Assembly: GCF_021730395.1 (NCBI RefSeq) | Contig: NC_069375.1 | Span: 11,803,001 to 11,867,000 of the forward strand | Length of the DNA stretch: 64,000 bases | Reading direction: 5' to 3' | DNA from: Mercenaria mercenaria | Lineage: Eukaryota; Mollusca; Bivalvia; Venerida; Veneridae | Shown: positions 37,701 to 47,164 of the stretch, piece by piece | How positions within the stretch are numbered: the stretch's first letter is position 1 | Layout of the letters: every line of letters begins with the position of its first letter | Notes under the pieces: generated by a model | The model's input: the letters and a program-made list of their open reading frames with translations, nothing else | Database searches by the model: none | Told to the model about the DNA's origin: nothing | Position numbers and translations under genes: made by a program

Positions 37701-39190
37701 GCCGAGTTGCACAAAACGTTTATAAGGCAGCGGATAACAGGGCGGCCAACGCACGTGAATTTTTTGGTATTGTTTACACGCGGACAGTCGTTCGAATCAG
37801 GTGACATTTTTGTTTATCATTTCCTTATAACTTGACAGAAATGCGTCCAAGTCAGAAAAACGGACGCTTTCTTTGCCACAAAGCGTCTGCCAGAAATTCT
37901 TGATACTATTCTAAAACACTTCATCCATTTGTTTTCACGGACCAAATGTGCAGGTAACGTACACTCTGGAACTTTTGCAAAGTGTTTGAAAACAGTATTG
38001 ACTAAGAATGGCACACGTTTTGTGCAGAGGAAAGTACATGTCTTTCTAATTACAAACAAAAATGTTACATGAATCGAGCGATTTTCCACGTGTGTTCGAT
38101 ACTAAAAGTTCCCGTTGGTTGGCCACCTTGGATAAGCTATCCGTCTGATACCTTTGTCTATTTAGCTGCAATACTAGTATACAGTTATATATTTTATAAT
38201 ATATACGTTACTATAAATAGTAACTGAAATGCTCTTGAAAACGGTCATTACGGTCGCTCTTGACAAATCCACGGCTCCATAATGGCGCATGGATAATCCG
38301 AACGTCGGTGCCTTCTGATAATGACATCATGTAGCAACGTCTGTACTAGAATTTCAGATATTGATGATATTGTGGATGACAAAATCAGTACATGTTAATT
38401 CTAAATTTTTGTGAAATATGATGAGTGAAAAATGAATATATAATACAGGGAATGTATATAATGAAAAGGCCAGTAAACGGCCTGTGTGTACTTTAATCCA
38501 TAATGACAGACCCAGTTTCATAATGGCCGTATGACTAATACCCTCGAGCAATAATGACACAAGCTGTGCCAGTACGAAATGGAGGCACAACCAAGCCTTA
38601 TATTAACATTTTACGATTAACCAGGAGAAATAAATATATCTTTATAAATACTTCTGAATTTTAGTTAAAGTTACACAAGTACCTTGCTTATTTGATTTTG
38701 GCACATGTGCCAATAACGTAGTATTGGCATTTTTCATGTCTCTACGATGCATTTGATAAAATATCTATAAAACGTCTACGGCTTGCCTTCTCTGGCCACA
38801 ACGAAACATTTAGTTTCGCAATGGCCCTTGGTCATTGAACAATGTGTGACATAGCCAGAATGCACATCGCAGCCGTTTACTAGTATTAATCTCTTAAAAC
38901 TATACAATTGGTATGTCTCAATAAGTATTAATACTTTATATAAATTGAGGAAACGGTATGTCAAAGACTTGCGAATTATTCTTATTGCAGCATCTGTCGT
39001 GAAGATAAAGTTTTACAGTTTGAGCATTACAATAACAGATGGCGTAGACATTGCTATCCTGAAGTTCAAGGTCATTGTGCAAACAAAGAGGTGCGGTATC
39101 GCCAGTGGGTCGACTGCGTTAGACAAGGCACTATCGTGGATGATTTTGTTATCGTTACAATCCTTGTATCACCTCGTATTTGTCATATAG
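16668..39190 (+). CDS. CUB-cadherin surface protein, gene B (complete, 18 exons)
   Basis: Exons: 16668-16731, 19866-19965, 21862-21992, 22284-22442, 23111-23204, 25770-25894, 26236-26403, 27020-27165, 27942-28081, 28555-28688, 29222-29299, 29624-29743, 30596-30741, 31288-31348, 35211-35350, 37127-37208, 37540-37674, 38991-39190. The total is 2223 nt: 740 residues plus TAG, with every phase consistent. Signal peptide 1-21; CUB1 about 25-150 (four Cys, [17 protein letters not shown]); CUB2 about 156-278 (four Cys); cadherin-like repeats about 283-405, 405-495, 497-605 and 605-705 ([25 protein letters not shown]); hydrophobic tail 721-740. CUB1 has acidic residues where calcium-binding CUBs have them (E in LEEVG, D in YDYV, D in SDW). 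It is a tandem paralogue of the gene ending at 13980; exons of 134, 78, 61 and 82 nt are the same length in both. Exon limits are read by eye; alternative splicing cannot be judged. Confidence 0.85.
17580..19025. repeat. Inverted repeat pair in gene B intron 1
   Basis: 17580-17755 (CTCATGTATTTCC...CGAACGATCTGGAGGC) is matched in inverted orientation by 18825-19025 (TCTCCAGATCGTTCGG...). The identity is moderate. Between them lies the family 2 MITE 17802-18010. They could be the arms of one old element of about 1.4 kb or two independent insertions. Confidence 0.5.
17802..18010. mobile_element. MITE family 2, copy 2 (most complete)
   Basis: The ends are TTAACCCTTACCATGCTGGA and TTTAGCATGGTAAG, giving an imperfect terminal inverted repeat of about 13 nt. 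It holds an internal inverted pair around GATCATGGTCAGCC / GACTGATCATGATC. It lies in the first intron of gene B. Confidence 0.8.
19285..19600. repeat. Two tandem units with AAAAAGGACCAA and GGTATCGAATTTTTGATTT
   Basis: The phrase AAAAAGGACCAA(A/C)CAAA followed about 90-100 nt later by GGGGTATCGAATTTTTGAT occurs twice (19285-19395, 19490-19600). This is in the first intron of gene B. Confidence 0.6.
19975..20970. mobile_element. MITE family 2, copy 3, split by a nested element
   Basis: The left part is 19975-20084 and the right part 20900-20970. The intervening 815 bp is a second element with its own inverted ends. Comparison with 17802-18010 and 13101-13270 shows the break falls in the middle of this family. 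Its left end lies only about 10 nt from the donor of gene B exon 19866-19965. Confidence 0.8.
20085..20899. mobile_element. Nested element with TTAA target duplication (815 bp)
   Basis: The ends GGTAGTAGAGGCGTAATAG and, inverted, GGTAGTAGAGACATAATAG match at 17 of 19 positions. TTAA flanks both sides (20081-20084, 20900-20903). TTAA duplication is typical of piggyBac-type insertion. No transposase is visible, so it is non-autonomous. Internally it carries a G run and GTAGGTTCGAGCCCTACTGG, a tRNA T-arm-like palindrome. Confidence 0.75.
22110..22283 (+). repeat. Partial duplication of the start of gene B exon 4
   Basis: About 22135-22205 repeats the acceptor region and first codons of the exon at 22284: GGTTGTTATAAACTTATTG versus [32 protein letters not shown] also lines up with [13 protein letters not shown]. 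In the extra copy the acceptor AG is TG, so it is unlikely to be used. Confidence 0.7.
23111..26403 (+). other. CUB2 coding block of gene B (3 exons)
   Basis: Exons 23111-23204, 25770-25894 and 26236-26403 encode a more diverged CUB. The four cysteines are kept (PDC, FTC, DSC, AEC), with SSNLPDLYD in the place of the SPNYP motif and YLGFMLSY at the end. It is orthologous by position and phase to exons 160-269 and 789-950 of gene A. The acidic DG motif after the third cysteine is lost, so calcium binding is doubtful here. Confidence 0.8.
24670..25501. mobile_element. Inverted-repeat element with TAA duplication (832 bp)
   Basis: The left end GGCCATACCAAATTGAT is inverted exactly at the right end. 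TAA lies on each side (24667-24669, 25502-25504), as in PIF/Harbinger insertions. Internally it has GCGGGCG-plus-T-rich segments repeated in inverted positions. No transposase frame is visible. It occupies part of the intron 23205-25769 of gene B. Confidence 0.75.
26355..26555 (+). repeat. Tandem triplication of the end of gene B exon 7
   Basis: The exon end (ACCTAGGATTTATGTTATCA...GAGATATTCA/GTAAAT) is followed by two further diverged copies at about 80-bp spacing. The third copy keeps a donor-like TTCAGTAAGT. Only the first copy is in the frame-consistent model. Confidence 0.85.
26805..26965. repeat. Dispersed repeat, second copy
   Basis: Related to 12945-13090 (GATCATTGATTTCAACTC, CTGCTTAAGTCGG, AATCAAACCGAGTCTGC). 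It lies in the intron of gene B that corresponds to a different intron of gene A, so the two insertions are independent. Confidence 0.5.
28098..28395. repeat. Dispersed repeat in gene B intron
   Basis: It runs from TTTTAGCTCGTC to GCAGGCGATGCTCTTGTTTT and holds AGAGCTACAGCTTTGAAACT and AGAATTATGGCCC, phrases common in bivalve interspersed repeats. It begins only 17 nt past the donor of exon 27942-28081. Confidence 0.6.
31650..34950 (-). mobile_element. Jockey/CR1-like LINE, dead copy, in gene B intron
   Basis: Read on the - strand from 34950. An endonuclease region opens with [11 protein letters not shown] and IVIGTESWL and later has STLDLYFTN and [11 protein letters not shown] reverse transcriptase region has [48 protein letters not shown] and the catalytic FADD near 32720-32735. 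A C-terminal part has [13 protein letters not shown] and FPRTIP. The coding parts fall in different frames with several breaks, so it is inactive. The ends are approximate; no target duplication identified. It is antisense to gene B, between exons 31288-31348 and 35211-35350. Clade assignment (Jockey superfamily or CR1) is by motif only. Confidence 0.85.
35860..36948. mobile_element. Tandem-repeat-containing element in gene B intron
   Basis: The outer parts are inverted (CTCTCCACTATTTGG at the left, CCGAATAGTGGAG at the right). Between them are about three units of about 150 bp sharing ACACATGCAGATGATGATG, then about three other units sharing TGCTGGACAATG and GTGACCTTGACCTT. It fills most of the intron 35351-37126 of gene B. 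Confidence 0.75.
37680..38990. other. Last intron of gene B
   Basis: The segment about 37712-38145 may be an old element: GGATAACAGGGCGGCCAAC near its left end is weakly inverted near 38110-38140 (GTTGGCCACCTTGGATAA). The rest is AT-rich with CATAATGGC/CCATAATGAC motifs repeated near 38275 and 38500. No gene is supported. Confidence 0.35.
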
Positions 39191-40505
39191 GTAAAAATGT
39201 CGAACAGTCAAACCGAAATCACATTTTATATATTGCTTCAACAACTTTGGGTCGAAATAACCTCTCAAAATACAAGGTAAAAGCGATTTGGCCTGTTAGC
39301 TATTCAGAGCAGTGTGATATTTATCGGTTATTTACGATACTTATTGTTAGATAAGAAGCATGGCTCATATGAATAGCTGACTGTGTCTTTTTTAAACAAA
39401 CGTATTATTTTTACCTTTTGTTGTGTTTGTGTGTCATATTTTATCAGATTCTGAAACGTGCATGAATTTGATGGCATTTTAACGAGTCGTAACCCGACAT
39501 TTTTTTTATTGTATGATCATATTTGAAAATGATAACATTAACATGAAAATGTAATGAAGAGATTAGTAACTTTACAATATGTAAACTTATAACATGTTTG
39601 ACGTCATGGAAGTGAAATAAAGCCACTTAATAACTTTGATGTTACACTAGTGTAATATTGTTTTGGCGCTGACATCGTTTTAAGTCCAGGAGAGTTGGCC
39701 GAATTGGACCGTAAAAGGTTAAGAAAGGAGGATATTTAATTTTTCAGCAGGAGAAGCTTACATTTGATAAAAAAGTGTATTACATTAGTGCTTTTCCGCA
39801 TTTAATTTATAAACTCGTCGAATAAAATTGGTACAATGCAGAGCCTCGCATTTTATCATTTCATTTTCGTTTGATAAATGCAATATTAAAAGACACCCAT
39901 GTATCCTCTATATATATATAGTTGATTATTTGATGGTAGAATTATAAACATAGTAGATGATATATATATATATATATGAAAATGTAATCTAGACTTTGAC
40001 CATTTTTTTTTCCCAAATGGAATGAGAAGGTATATCTCTTGTTTCCATCACTTCTACATGTATTTCGTCGGTATCAGATAATTAAAAGTTGAAAATCTGT
40101 TTTACTTTCTACAAATTTTGTTCCTTCACAAATAGTTTGCAAGCTGAAGTTAAGTTGCCTCTTATGCGGAAGTCGACCCTGACAGAGATTGGCCGATATA
40201 TTGTTCGGCAAATAAGTTATTACGAACGTGGTAAGCACGTTATCAATCTAGTGGTCATAAAGCCTTCTAATAGCAGACGACATAATTTTTTCTATTTCAT
40301 CCGATTGACAACGTAATGATACCAGATTTTGTTTTGACATTTGAAGGCCCTTCCTTCTTTATTGTGTTTACTCATAGAATATTCTGAGGTAATAAGCACA
40401 ACGGGTAGCTCTAATAGTTTCAAATATGTAACAACTCTAAAAAACGTGAAATTGTGTGTTCTATTGTCTATTGTACTTACATATATGTGTCCATAATTAG
40501 TAACT
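39191..40505. other. Intergenic DNA after gene B
   Basis: Probable 3' UTR at first, then AT-rich sequence with short TA runs near 39908 and 39960. No gene is seen; the next gene (TRIM type) is on the opposite strand, so the two are convergent. Confidence 0.5.
39616..39621 (+). terminator. Candidate polyadenylation signal of gene B
   Basis: AATAAA lies 426 nt after the TAG of gene B. It is a plausible cleavage signal for that transcript; no cDNA is available to confirm it. Confidence 0.35.
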
Positions 40506-40513
40506 GTTATGAC

Positions 40514-41702
40514 CACAGGCACCAGTATCGGACCTGGGACAAAAATATGTTTGTTTTCATCCTAAATGAGTTAAAAATGAAAAATATATAGTGAAATATG
40601 AGCCCCCATCAAAATATACATATGTCTACTGAAGGCCAGAATCTCGAGAATCGAGCCTGCGAGCAATGGGTTCACTTCCCGCGCCGTTGTGAAATAAATT
40701 CTCTAGACAATTAAACAAACTACCTATCACCATTTCATGTGTACATTTAGCTACAAAATGAGACCGACCCCAAGTCTCTAGCCCTACCCATTCATGAAAT
40801 ATCTATCAGAAAACGAGTGCCTTTCTGCTGAAAGTTCCAGGTAGACAGAAATGTGGCACAACGAAACGGTACGAAATCACGGACTAAAATATGTTTGTCA
40901 GCCAAGCAAGGGTCAAATTCAATAAAAAATACTAAATAGTATAAATAAATACATAAACTAGGGCCACTCACAATCGTCAGTAGCTTCTCAAACACGCGAT
41001 ATTGGCGTTTCAAATTTTTCCTCGGTCTTTCAATTGAATGCTACGCCATTGAACAGAATTCGTAAGGTATTTTTAAACGCAATTTCTGATTGGCCAATAG
41101 CGACACACCTCCGACAGAACCGCATCGTTTCGCACAAAATTACTCTGATATTATGGTATCGGTTTCAATGGCGGATAATACAATTGAAAGACCGACGGAA
41201 AAATAAAAAAGTAAATATCGCGTGTAGCAGATGATACTGACGGTGGTGAGTGGCCATAATTTGCATATTTAGTAATACTTGTTATTAATGTCAAATGAAT
41301 TGACCCTTGCTAGGCTGACAAACATCTTTTAGTCCGTGATTTCGTACCGTTCCGTTGTGCCACATTTCTATCTACCTGGAACTTTCAACAGATAGGCACT
41401 CGTTTTCTGATAGATATTTCATGAACGAGAAGGGCTAGAGACTTGGGGTCGGTCTCATTTTGTAGCTAAATGTACACGTGAAATATTGATAGGTAGTTTG
41501 TTTAATTGTCTAGAGAATTTATTTCACAACGGCCCGGGAAGTGAACCCATTGCTCGCAGGCTCGATTCTCGAGATTCTGGCCTTCAGTAGACATATGTAT
41601 ATTTTGATGGGGGCTCATATTTCACTACATATTTTTCATTTTTAACTCATTTAGAATGAAAACAAACATATTTTTGTCCCAGGTCCGATACTGGTGCCTG
41701 TG
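40514..41702. mobile_element. Long palindromic foldback element with 8-bp duplication (1189 bp)
   Basis: The two arms (about 40514-41055 and 41160-41702) are inverted copies of about 540 bp with roughly 90 percent identity by eye, around a loop of about 100 bp. The ends read CACAGGCACC...GGTGCCTGTG. GTTATGAC flanks both sides in direct orientation (40506-40513, 41703-41710). An 8-bp duplication suggests a hAT-type transposase acting in trans. No coding frame is supported. Confidence 0.85.
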
Positions 41703-42104
41703 GTTATGACAATGAAGTTTCGTTACTTTCAAACTCTGCATGCACTTATAATAACAACCTTAGAAGTACAACAGAACACACACCTTTTCCTTGACCTTAA
41801 GAATAGTTACATATCTCAACTGAAACCTCTGCAGCTGTAACTTCATAAAAGCTTTTCGGTAACACAATCAAAGATTTAACCTCAAAGATTTAACCTATCC
41901 GCATTGTGACAAATATGCGATAGAAAAAGCCTCGTTCCAAACACTCAGTCTCCCAAAGCCAGAAACCCGTAGCAGTATTTGTATGGATGCGTACATGACA
42001 AACAGATAAACAGTGTTTGTGTTATCTAAATATATTTTTTTCTTTTCTAGAAACATTCATTTACATAAGAACCTCTTCATATACTGATATACTTGCTGCA
42101 CTAA

Positions 42105-42970
42105 AACGCCAAGAACATATTTTATGTCAATATACTTGCAGCACAAAGAGTGACAAGAAATGTTTTATGTCAATATTTTTGCAGCACAAAGAGTGACAAG
42201 AAATGTTTTATGTCAATATATTATGTCAATATTCTTGCAGCACATAGAGTCACAAGAATTTCTTTATGTCAATATACTTGCAGCACAAAGAGGGACAAGA
42301 AATGTTTTATGTCAATATACTTGCAGCACAAAAAGTGACAATAATTACTTATGTCAATAAACTTGCAGCACAAAAAGTGACAAAAAATTTTTAATGTCAA
42401 TATACTTGCAGCAGAAAAATTGACACGAATGTTTTCATGTCAATATACTTGCAGCACATAGAGTGACAAGTAATGATTTATGTCAATATACTTGCAGCAC
42501 AAAAAGTGACAAGAATTTTCTTATGTCAAAATACTTGTAGCACAAAAGTGACAAGAATGTTTTGTCAATATACTTATAGCACAAAAAGTAACAATAACAT
42601 TTTTATGTCAATATACTTGCAGCACAAAAGTGACAAGTACTTGTTTATGTCAATATACTTGCAGCACAAAGAGTGACAAGAAATGTTTTATGTCAATATA
42701 CTTGCAGCACAACGAGTGACAAGAAATTTTCTATGTCAATATACTTGCAGTACAAAAAGTAACAAGAATAGAATTTTTTATGTCAATATACTTGTAGCAC
42801 AAAAAATGACAAGAAATTCTTTATGTCAATATACTTGCAGCACAAAAAAGTAACAAGACTTTTTTATGTCAATATACTTTTAGCACAAAGAGTGACAAGA
42901 TATTTTCTATGTCAATATACTTTGCGCACACAAAACCGAAGAAGAGAAACTATTTCGTGTCAATATACTC
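42105..42970. repeat. Minisatellite, about 43-bp unit, about 20 copies
   Basis: The unit is close to TATGTCAATATACTTGCAGC plus ACAAAGAGTGACAAGAAATG. Successive TGTCAATAT starts fall 43-44 nt apart, for example 42125, 42169, 42269, 42313, 42397, 42440. One unit near 42212-42225 is partly duplicated. It is AT-rich; the open frames across it are periodic artefacts. Confidence 0.9.
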
Positions 42971-43132
42971 AATATACAAATACGAAAAAAAATAACTTTC
43001 GTCTCACTATTCTTGTGTGAAATGAAATATAATATATAACATATAAATGATGCATTGTATCTACTTTATGAACGAGATTGCTAAAAGTGTCATATGGAAC
43101 TATGTTTACTACTGCCATTATTGTAAATACAT

Positions 43133-46100
43133 TTAAGCCAGACTGTACACTTTAACTACATCTTTATCTCCCTGTGTCACCAGAAGTTTCTTCTCACGTG
43201 GTTCAAAAGCAACAGCACGAGGATAGGATACTGACTGTCCTGTCACGAGAACCTTCACTCTTTTCCCGCAGGGTGAGATCACGTGCACACTATTTGAGGA
43301 AGTGCCACATACATATATATTCCCTTCTTTATCCAAGGCGATTCCGGCTGTGTTCCCAAGATCTAATGCGGAGTAGCTAAAGTTCAGCTCGCCCGTTCCC
43401 TTTAGGCTAACAATGCAACCAAGTCGATCGTCCGATACATATATCTGATCGGCTTTATGAGTGCATGTGACGTACAGCGGCTTTGAAAATAATGTAAACC
43501 CGTCGTCATCCACGCAGACATACGTCAACTCCTGTCCTGTTGGTGACAGGATTTTGAGATTCGGTGGATCTCCATCGTATGTAACGGTGAGGAATTTTCC
43601 ATCTGTGTAGCATATACCGAAGCATGGTTCATCAGTTGGTATTGATCTTGTCTGTGTTAGGTAATTACGGTCTAAGCTGATAATTTGAATCCTGCATTCT
43701 GCTGGCAGAGATACTGCAACCTCTTTGTCAGACACAAGTGTGATGTCCCAAGGCTTGGACGAGAGTGCAAGTTCAGTTAATGGCATGAAATTGCTGGTGA
43801 ACATTTTCAGTTTGCGATTTGTTCTGTCAGCAAGTAAGATACGACCATCCGAAAGAAATCTGTGAACGAAAGTGAAATATTATTACTTCACTATTGCGAA
43901 AATGTGATACTAAATGCATGTTTGTGCCAGCTCGCAACAAGTGTTTTAGATAATGTTTTGTAATCAAATAAATACAACAGACATTTGACGTTTTCAATCG
44001 TTTAACAGAATTAAATGGCAAATTAGTATGATTCTTACTGGTGCGAAAGTAATAGTTCAATGTTATACTACTACAACGCACATCCTAACAAAGTCACTCC
44101 AGTTTCACAAAGACCCACAGAGGCACGCTCAAATTGAAACAAAAAGCAAGATCACACTGGCTAATCGAACCACGTAGAGAAATAGTCATATACTGATCTT
44201 ACGTTCAATTAAGCTACACGAAACCAGCCGGAAAACAACAAAATATCAACTTGTAAGCAAAAGTAAAGTTAAACAAAAATAAACCTGTAGTAACTGTGTT
44301 CTTCATGACGATATTTTTCCAAGAGATAAAACTCACTGCCTTATACTAGGAGTCAATACAAAGCCGTATTATTACTAGATAAAGAAAAACAGTTAAAAAC
44401 AATCCATTACTTTGATACCAACACTTAAGGACCTATTAGGAGCCAGAAAGAAAGAAAGAAAGAAAGAAGGAGCGAACTAAAACAAGATGCTCTAAAAAGC
44501 ATAGACTAGCTACTAGTCTGATAATAAGTTTTTATATACTAATGTATTTCCTTGTCAGATATCTTTCATTTATAGATAGCTCCGTGTTTACAGATTGCTC
44601 CCTTTTGAATATCTTGCTGTATTATTCGGCAGCAAGAAAAGGTAACCATGTTATAACTATGAAGGGAAGTAATTTTAACATAAAATATGAGAAGAAACTA
44701 TGACTGGCAAATGTAAGGACTGAGACCAGTCTATAAAAAGCACTAAAGTTTAATTTGTCTAGGCGTCTGGTTTACCTTACGGCCTTCATCGGTTCTCAAA
44801 TTAAAAACTGAAAATAATTCAAAGAATCGAATCAGAATTTTAAGAAATACATACGTTGCACCGGTGAACCAGCAGTCTTGTGTGTCGTCTTCAAATCTCG
44901 CACAAAATTCACCAATCTCGTTGGCATTCTTTCCCGAAAGCGTAAACTCTGGTTTAACTGCCTTTGTCTTTGTTGTTGAGCTTTGAAGACCTAACGTGGC
45001 AGCAAGTTTTGGCGGAGGTGGTAACTTCGAAGCTGTAGTGTTTACATCAATTCGGCCGAACTGATTCAATCGCTTCATCACTTGTTGCAGTGAATTATCA
45101 AGGGCAATGTCGTAATCGACTGTGCGCATGCGTGAACATAGTATCGAAATACTTTCTTCGTAGTACTCGCACTCTCCCCGGACTTTTTCAGTCATTTCAA
45201 TTATCTGCGAACTCGACCCGTGATTGTCGGCGACTGCCAGAATTTCATTCGTGTTAGAGACAGCTGATTGGATTTCTTTGCATTTGTTGACCTCTTGTTT
45301 GATTTTCTTCGTCTCTTGACGATGCGTAGAATCTAAAATTGTATTCAGATCCTTTTCCATTTTGTCAAGCTGTGATATTATATGTTTCTTAACGTTAACA
45401 AACTCTCCCATAAGTTTAGACTTCTTATTGTCCAACCTTTTTAATAAATTTGACCGATCTTTCAGAACAGAATCCGTATAAGATTTGTATTTATCAAGTG
45501 CATCCTCCAATGTCGCTACTTGGCCGCTATCTTTGCTCTTTTGTGCTGCTTCAGTAACTGTTACGACACGATCACACTTCCGATGAGCTTCATTCAAGCA
45601 CTGGGAACAGCAAAGTGTAGAATGTGTGTAACAGTAATGCTCCTTGGACTTGCCTTCGTGTTCTTTGCATAATTCTTCTTCTACTTTCAAAGAATTTATA
45701 GCTTCAGCAAACTGAGCAGTAGCAAGAACCTTATGGTTTCGGCAGCTACGTAATCCTTTATGAGTTTTTGCACATGGTTCACACATTGCGTCCCGGCAAT
45801 TTTTGCAGTAGGAATGAACCTGTGCGGATGATTTGTTGCGCTTACATGGGTCACAAACTTTAGTACCAAGCTTCATTGAATGCAAATCTACCAGGTCGGC
45901 AAGAAGATTGTTCTCTGGAAAGAGCTCTGCCCATTTGTCAGACGATGTTTTGGGTAATTGTGGAGTTGTAGCAAATTTCTTACAGCAAGGACAATGAAAT
46001 CCTTTTGTACTTCCCTGAAACTGAACATTGCCGGGCTTTAATGAAGTTCCCTTTATTGAACCTTGTCCTACAGGTATTGGCGGCTGCCTGGTTGGCGATT

Positions 46101-46416
46101 TGGCTTTGGTTGGTGACTTTGCCTTGACTGGTGAAGTTCGGCTCTTGGCATTTTCCTTGTTATTTTGGCCCTGCGGACTTGTGTTAGTGTTTGTCACTTT
46201 GCTCCCTGTGGGTTGCCCTACTGGACTGCTGTTTGTCTTAGCATCTACCGACGGTTTGTCGTATTGGCCATCTTGGACGCCATCTTTGATAAAATTTACC
46301 AGACAAGTAGAACAAAATGAATGAAGGCAAGGTAAGATGCGTGGACTTGTAAACGTCTTGGAACATAGTGGACATTTTATGTTATTTTCTTGAAATTGGT
46401 ATGGTTTTCGGCTCAT
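43133..46416 (-). CDS. TRIM-type RING/B-box/coiled-coil protein with C-terminal beta-propeller
   Basis: Two coding exons: 46416-44855 and 43859-43133 (stop TAA). The donor at 44854 (GTATGT) and the acceptor CAG ending at 43860 join in frame to give 762 residues. The start MSRKPYQF was preferred to an upstream in-frame Met because CACTTTCAG, a good acceptor, lies between them; a 5' UTR exon upstream is implied. RING: C15, C18, C30, H32, C35, C38, C142, C145, with 103 residues between the sixth and seventh ligands. B-box 1 lies about 188-228, B-box 2 about 250-290, a coiled coil about 300-400. A beta-propeller/NHL-like region covers about 500-762 (LSDGRILLADRTNRKLK, ALDKEGNIYVCGTSS). The family are mostly E3 ubiquitin ligases; in molluscs they are numerous and many are tied to immunity. 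The nearest relatives are probably TRIM2/3/56-like; no one-to-one name is justified. Confidence 0.85.
44449..44468. repeat. AAAG microsatellite
   Basis: A short run of GAAA units in the intron between the TRIM gene coding exons and nearby non-coding DNA. Confidence 0.8.
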
Positions 46417-46425
46417 GTTTGTTAC

Positions 46426-47164
46426 CTGAAAGTGCAAGCAATTTCACAACCTTTATTTTTGCGTACAGAACTATCATAATTTTGCGTTGATACAGTTTTG
46501 GATAAATATAATTGTTTCCAAATTTTATTATATATAAATAATTATTTAATCTATTAAATAAAAACAAGTGATCGAAAATGGTTACTCATATACTCGTTAC
46601 TGATTTACGAGGAGTTAGTAACAATCGACAATACAGAGCATTTTCTTTTCTATGTTGTACCATTTGTTTTAAATGGTCAGAATCATCATGACTGGTGTTT
46701 GCTGTTGTTGTTGTTGTTACTATTGTTGGATGCAAATAACAGAGACGGGACGCGTGACGGTCGCAAAAACCGCGTATTCAACACACTTCATCGTTATTTA
46801 TAGACGGTAGTCTATCTAATTATTTAGCAGTCTTATGTATGTACTGGTTCAGATTAACATCGATTATTGATCTCTTTTGCAAATTGATTTCTTTATTTAA
46901 AATAACGATGTCCCGTTTAACAAAGTTAAATATTTATAATTTATAACACGCACTGAGCGTAGGTGACGATCATAAAATAAGTTTTGTTACATTTTTAGCG
47001 TGTTTTAAACATGCATTTTTTACCATGAAGATTTGCATCTGTGAAACTAACACTGGGAACACTTGCTTGCGCTGGGACCACTACTTTTTACCGGGCGTGT
47101 CATAAACCGGGTACCAAAATTTATACGCTTACGAGTATATTAAAGCGGATCATCACTTCCTATG
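46426..47164. other. Upstream of the TRIM gene
   Basis: It should contain a 5' UTR exon and promoter of the TRIM gene, because a splice acceptor sits just before its start codon; I cannot place them. A GTT run lies near 46703. The text GAACACTTGCTTGCGCTG at 47057 recurs near 47880. Confidence 0.4.

Noticed and set aside
42105-42970. CRISPR-like array
   Set aside because: Animal DNA, no unique spacers: the whole unit repeats, so it is a minisatellite.
42150-43020. Several short frames repeating NILAAQ / SIYLQHK
   Set aside because: Periodic product of the 43-bp minisatellite.
46028-46324. Plus-strand frame opposite the TRIM gene
   Set aside because: Shadow of the low-complexity loop coding sequence on the other strand.
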